NCBI GenBank assembly: GCA_964019055.1
Contig: OZ025222.1
Location: 8,774,029 to 8,838,028 of the forward strand
Origin: Anthopleura xanthogrammica
Lineage: Eukaryota; Cnidaria; Anthozoa; Actiniaria; Actiniidae
Direction: 5' to 3'
DNA length: 64,000 nucleotides
In this document: in pieces, positions 60,541 to 64,000 of the stretch
How positions within the stretch are numbered: position 1 is the stretch's first letter
Layout: every line of letters starts with the position of its first letter
Translations under genes and position numbers: made by a program
The notes under the pieces: generated by a model
Database searches by the model: none
What the model was told of the DNA's origin: nothing
Seen by the model: the letters and a program-made list of their open reading frames with translations, nothing else

Positions 60541-62639
60541 GAAATCGTAACTATGGACACCCAGTATCCAGCATTTCAAAGAACTTCAAGGGAGTTTGGA
60601 TGTGAGGGAACTTCTGTTATATCCACCCAGTGGTTATCTAAATAGACTGGTACCTATCAATCGTTTTTTAGCTGGTCCTAGTGAAATAAAATCATGAATT
60701 TGAAGGATATTTGAACCAAGAACGATCTTCGAGAAAAAAGACGTAAAAATAAGCTTTTATGATATAATATCATTTGCTTAAGGTGTGGAAAAGGTTTAAT
60801 TATCACTACAAAACTACCTACAGAGCTTAAAAATTACCTTTTCCATAATATATATGAGGTTTTTATTAGTGTAACGACAGAAAATTATCTAAAACTGTTT
60901 GAATACTCGAGCAAGAATCGAATAAAAGCAGCTGCTGAATAGTCACGTCAAACTTGCAGGTGCAGTTTGACTTCACATTAAAATTTCGCTAAAAAACCCT
61001 CAAAAAAGGTTCAGTAAATTCTGCTTACAAAGCTATAAGTTTAAGATACCTTATATCCTAATACAGTAGTTGTAGTAAAATTACTTTGTTATGCAGAGAT
61101 AGATTAAGCAAACTTTGAAAAGATTAAGCCAAATATTACATCACAGAAATCTTACCCCAAAATCCTCGATTATTCGGAATAAAAGGGAATAAAAAAATTC
61201 CAAATATTCTTTATACGGATTATTTTCCCTATAATACAGTATATTAATAACAGATCTATCAAATATCAGCGAAATAATCCTTATTTCAGGTTCTTAATGT
61301 CATAAAATATATGAGGAAGTTTAACTGCAACGCATCAACGGGTTGAACACAGCTGAGAATAAACTGTCTAAAAAATAGCTTATTTTTTACCGATCGCTGT
61401 AAATTTGCTTCAGTTGCCTTTATAATTCAATGCATTATCTATTACTCTAGTAATTTGCGTTGTTTGGTCTTTAAAAATACTTACTTCTGGGTTTAAATAG
61501 CGACGATTTCGAATCAGCTTTGGTTTGGTCTTGTCTTGGGAATCATTGCATGAACGATCACGTGAAATTACCGGAAGTTAAAAATAGAACACTAGGAGCG
61601 CAGTATATTCTGGGATACTTTCTCTATTAATGGCGGGAAAATGGGTTTTTGGGATGAGAAATATTCTGAGAAAAAATATTTTGGGAGTAATAGGGACGGC
61701 GGAGCACAATTTAAAATCGTGGGCTAGTATGCAAATTATAGGGGAAAAGTCAAGGGGGCTAAAGATTAGAAAATATAAGACTGGAGAAAATGCAAAAGCA
61801 GAAAAAGTTTGGGGGGGGGGGGGGGGGCTCCCCCTGATAGCTCCACCCTCCATCGTCCTTTAATAAGGGTTAAATAAATTGGTTTATGGTACTAAAAAAT
61901 ATTTTAGGGGGGTAAAATGAAAAGAATTACGAGAAGTTGAGTCAACATTTTTGATATTTGGGCCGACATGCACCAGCCATCATCAGTAACTGAATGAATT
62001 GTGAAGAAATTTACAGAGACAATCCTCCAAGGTATTAGTGACATACTCTAAGGAATTTGGTTTTCAGTTGAAAAGTTTAAGTGGTACTGATTGTTCTTGT
62101 TCGTTATCGGCATAGACTGTGATCTTTAATGAGCAAGGCATCTCATATTTTTCTTTTAATACAGGTGGTTTTTTGAGAGAATGGTTAAGTCCAGAGGCAT
62201 TGCTGTGTTTCAAGAGTGACAAATTCTTTTCTTGTCCACAGTGGTCTGCTACTCATTCTTGGATGCATCGGCCAGATTCACCAACGTGTTTCAGGACATA
62301 ATTCATTAGGAATTTTAGCAGCTCTCGATCAAAATATGGCACACACCAACCCCTGGAGCAACTTTGTCATCCCTTTGAAGATACCCAATACAAAATAGTT
62401 TCTTTCTTTAATTCCGATGGTTGCACCCCACCCTGGGCTGACTTTGTGGCCTGCACCACTCCCTGAACAAAATCCTGGATCAGGAGCAGGGCTTGCAATC
62501 TTTTTTCCAACACATTTTTATGCAGTGGTTAGAATCTTGTTTTTTTTTTTTCCCACATGGAATTCAAACAAGAGGAAATAAGATTCATTTCCATAAAATG
62601 AACAGCTCCACTGTCCATGATTCTCTGTACTATAGTGCT

Positions 62640-62770
62640 GCTCAAAGCTACAGTAGCTGGGATAGGAAACAAGGTGCATTGTGGTCTAGCTTGGGTACAA
62701 ATATCTTTTGTTCATCATCCCTTATATGGTGTCATTTGTAACCCAAGCTAGACCACAATGCAATATGTTT
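62640..62770. repeat. Hairpin repeat
   Basis: 'tgcattgtggtctagcttgg' and its inverse 'ccaagctagaccacaatgca', about 60 bases apart. Probably a short MITE. Confidence 0.8.
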
Positions 62771-63409
62771 ATCAAACTCAGAAATGGCAAAGAGCAGCAC
62801 GTTTTACACTTGCAAGACAAAAGCCCCCATATACATACAGACACTTGTAAAATCTGGGTTCACTTTATTTACATTAAAACAAACTTCAATCATTACCAAA
62901 TAAATAACACAATAAGTTTCTTTGATAATAATAAAAACAATGATAAATGTATCATCTGTAGGTTTTAACTACAGATAATACATTTATCATGTCAAGTTCA
63001 CGATGGAAATACAATTGCTATATTTTCGAATGTAGAATTAAATATTTCTTCTAAGTTTATGAAATAGAACCACTATTGAATTCAGTTTTTCACATGATAT
63101 CATAAATTATCAAGACCGCGGCCGTTTTATCTGCCTTCATCTCATCTTTTGCAGATAATACAGCCTTTGTCTTGATAATTAATGATATCATGCTCAACCT
63201 CATCCAATAACTGTTTATTAGTATAATATTTTTTTCACAGGTTTAGTGATTTCACTCCATACCAATGAGTTAGTATTATCAAGTAAAAAAACAAACACAT
63301 TTCAATTTAAATCCAAATTCTTCCCATATTTCAATCCTGAAGAAAGGCCAGCCTTTAATCATTGCAGTATCATAATAATAAAAAGTCTTACCAAAATATT
63401 TGCTGTAAA

Positions 63410-63533
63410 TAGATCCCTTGCAGTACGTCAGAATGCAGCTAAAATTGCCGGGACTAAATAATAGGTTTCGATTGAAATTCTTGTTTTTCCCCCTCAAAAT
63501 TGAGCTGCTTTGACATCACGAGCAAGGTATCTA
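63410..63533. mobile_element. CRE-carrying hairpin MITE, copy 8 (worn)
   Basis: tagatcccttgcagtacgtc to tgacatcacgagcaaggtat + cta. Confidence 0.8.
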
Positions 63534-63705
63534 TAGGCATACATATGCCATTTCCTTTAATTTCCTTTACCTTAGGCTCTAGTCATTGTGATGTTATTTT
63601 AGATCATTCAGGTTACATATTTGTATGTAGGGAGGGGAGGGGAGGGAAGAATGAAAAGGAGAAATGTATTATTATTATATACATGTATATAAATTTGAAA
63701 GATAT

Positions 63706-64000
63706 TTACATCATTTCTTTAGGTTCATCCTTGATAATTATGTCAAGTAATTCATCAACGTTATTCAAAACCATGTCTGAATCTTTCTCAAGGGCACCCT
63801 TAGACCCGGCTCCACTAAGCACCCCAATCGTTAACCCCAGACCAGCAGATTTCCCCATCCCAGTATCAGCCGTTGTGTCACCAATGACTACCGTCTTGGT
63901 CGGACACACATTAAGGTCTTTGCAGATGTTAAGTGCATTATCAGGGGCTGGTTTAGGCTTGGAGATTTCATCATCACCACAGACAATCTTATCTATCATT
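63706..64000 (-). CDS. HAD-family phosphatase, C-terminal part (cut by window edge)
   Basis: A single open stretch reaches the window edge and ends with TAA at 63706-63708; about 97 residues are seen. It contains the HAD motif III lysine in SKPKPAPDN and motif IV in VVIGDTTADTGMGKSAGL, with the two acidic magnesium ligands, then GVLSGAGSKGALEKDSDMVL. This is the pattern of the phosphoglycolate phosphatase (Gph)-like branch, which removes phosphate from small molecules. The nucleophile motif (DxDGT) and cap domain lie outside the window, so the substrate cannot be judged. The exact exon start is not visible. Confidence 0.85.
   Translation of the reverse strand, partial: MIDKIVCGDDEISKPKPAPDNALNICKDLNVCPTKTVVIGDTTADTGMGKSAGLGLTIGVLSGAGSKGALEKDSDMVLNNVDELLDIIIKDEPKEMM

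Larger units (their letters stand above)
56380..63705. other. Large intergenic region, DRAM to HAD gene
   Basis: No gene is recognised. It holds the second double-hairpin MITE, a 102-bp-family array (57785-58250), a TA microsatellite (58660-58752), a TIR element of about 1.4 kb, a poly-G run (61811-61826), two hairpins near 62.65-63.0 kb and the last CRE MITE. The DRAM promoter should lie just above 56379; no TATA box is clear. The HAD gene 3' end is at the right. Confidence 0.6.

Overview
The window is animal nuclear DNA. Its genes are split into short exons with GT/AG introns, are conserved across animals, and sit in AT-rich sequence full of short palindromic transposon relics and tandem arrays. 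Several interspersed repeats, including a tRNA-derived SINE-like element with a 'gttctctcctgtgcttcgag' body, resemble what I remember from sea anemones and corals. I therefore suspect an anthozoan cnidarian, but no sequence here proves the phylum.

Layout: 0.65-3.74 kb (-), a three-exon MORN-repeat protein with complexin-like motifs. 5.2-10.6 kb (-), FBXO47, an F-box protein, eight exons. 11.6-17.4 kb (+), UBE2M, the NEDD8-conjugating enzyme, eight exons. 19.5-26.7 kb (+), a branched-chain aminotransferase, thirteen exons. 27.1-44.2 kb (-), a tandem cluster of four LIM/glycine-rich genes: one two-LIM CSRP and three single-LIM relatives, each single-LIM gene with one intron in the same phase and place. 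51.4-56.4 kb (-), a DRAM-family membrane protein, seven exons. 63.7 kb to the window edge (-), the C-terminal exon of a HAD-family phosphatase. I joined all exons by hand from splice sites; every complete model keeps one open frame and has a length close to its family.

The space between is mostly repeats: a 57-bp minisatellite at three places, a 102-bp tandem unit, a 75-bp unit, a 43-bp unit, long 4-, 8- and roughly 10-base arrays, and at least ten families of hairpin elements (MITEs), one with about eight copies. Most long uninterrupted reading frames in the window lie in these arrays and are not genes.

Functional links: FBXO47 (an SCF substrate receptor family) and UBE2M (which supplies NEDD8 to cullins) are divergently transcribed about 1 kb apart. 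The four LIM genes look like a local duplication series, and one probable promoter carries a MEF2-type site, as expected for muscle LIM proteins. I found no clearly new multi-gene system. The best candidates for a second look are the MORN/complexin-like protein, the LIM cluster and the CRE-carrying MITE family.
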